This document shows positions 63,735 to 64,000 of a stretch of 64,000 nt of DNA, in pieces. Made by a program: the position numbers and the translations under genes. The stretch is from the NCBI RefSeq assembly GCF_001513745.1, contig NZ_CP013380.1:682001-746000 (forward strand). Reading direction: 5' to 3'. Each line of letters opens with the position of its first letter. Positions within the stretch are counted from its first letter, which is position 1. The DNA comes from Burkholderia humptydooensis (GTDB lineage Bacteria > Pseudomonadota > Gammaproteobacteria > Burkholderiales > Burkholderiaceae). Under the pieces are notes generated by a model. The model had not been told where the DNA came from. It did not search any database and worked only from the letters and a program-made list of their open reading frames with translations.

Positions 63735-64000
63735 TCAACTGCATTTGAGCGAATGCAGGCCGACGCGATTGCCCTCGGTGTCGACGAGGTAGCCGATGTA
63801 GCCGTAGTTGTTCGGCAGCTCGATCACCGCGCCCTGCACGATGCCGCCCGCGCGCTTCGCGCGCTCGAGCGCGGCCGTCACTGGACCGTTCGCGTTCAGG
63901 TAGACGACGGCGCCGTCCGCGCCCGGCTTCAGCCGCTGCGGATCGTAGACGACCGCGCCGCCCGTGGCCGCTTCCGGATGCACGAAGACCGCGGTCGGCA
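63735..64000 (-). CDS. VOC-family (glyoxalase-like) protein, N-terminus outside window
   Basis: Only the last 88 codons or so are present; the frame stays open to the window edge on the minus strand. Segments such as GGAVVYDPQRLKPGADGAVVYL, GGIVQGAVIELPNNYGYIGYLVDTEGNRVGLHS are typical of the vicinal-oxygen-chelate fold, with the terminal Glu-type metal-ligand region. It is probably a small dioxygenase or glyoxalase-like protein; function unknown. Confidence 0.85.
   Translation of the reverse strand, partial: PTAVFVHPEAATGGAVVYDPQRLKPGADGAVVYLNANGPVTAALERAKRAGGIVQGAVIELPNNYGYIGYLVDTEGNRVGLHSLKCS

Overview
The window is a high-GC (roughly two-thirds G+C by eye) bacterial chromosome segment. 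Its gene content and order (fur/bamE/dapB, leuS-lptE-holA-proA, rnpB, rplM-rpsI-erpA, tyrS-dtd, ruvCAB, purH-fis-dusB, pntAA-AB-B) point to a beta-proteobacterium of the genus Burkholderia, most likely the B. pseudomallei group. The species cannot be fixed by reading alone. Almost all of it is core-genome DNA. I found no prophage, CRISPR array, tRNA gene or rRNA gene.

Layout. 1-4.4 kb: the end of a CynR-like regulator, then a ureide-catabolism cluster made of a FadR-type GntR regulator, a DctA carrier, allantoicase and ureidoglycolate lyase. A near-consensus promoter and a perfect GntR-type operator lie in front of the carrier. 4.4-14.7 kb: fur, bamE, dapB, an ExbB/ExbD pair, leuS, lptE, holA, proA and two small membrane proteins. 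14.8-20.6 kb: an Entner-Doudoroff/gluconate block (hexR, edd, eda, gntP, gntK) with two HexR-like boxes and a LacI-type dyad. 20.64-21.94 kb: a complete ISL3-family insertion sequence with an exact 8-bp target duplication, inserted at the edge of the terminator shared by gntK and purB. 22-31.3 kb: purB, a NarK-type transporter, a LysR regulator, gdhA and a glutamate/aspartate ABC importer (gltIJKL). 31.4-38 kb: a class II amidotransferase, pyrC, a DUF3025 protein, RNase P RNA, an OsmC protein, a candidate small RNA, rplM-rpsI and erpA. 38-46.6 kb: an AraC regulator with two divergent glutathione transferases, anmK, tyrS-dtd, a histidine phosphatase, a ParB-like lipoprotein and an MpaB/DUF2236 protein. 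46.6-55 kb: ruvBAC, purH, fis-dusB, a Ubi hydroxylase and pepP, all on the minus strand. 55.3-64 kb: a third GST, a membrane-anchored FMN glutamate-synthase-like protein, mnmA-nudJ, the three-gene transhydrogenase, a WYL regulator and the end of a VOC protein.

The most interesting object is the candidate small RNA at about 36205-36297. It has a strong sigma70-type promoter, two hairpins and an intrinsic terminator. The middle hairpin displays CUCCUCCUUU in its loop, which contains the anti-Shine-Dalgarno sequence found at the 16S rRNA 3' end. It resembles in design the toxic anti-SD small RNAs reported from beta-proteobacteria and deserves direct testing. Other leads are the IS insertion at a terminator, two regulatory systems whose operators can be read directly (GntR/ureide and HexR/Entner-Doudoroff), and two repeat tracts at the ends of coding regions (cynR and gntK) that could vary between strains.

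Many long open frames opposite or overlapping the genes are high-GC artefacts and were left out.
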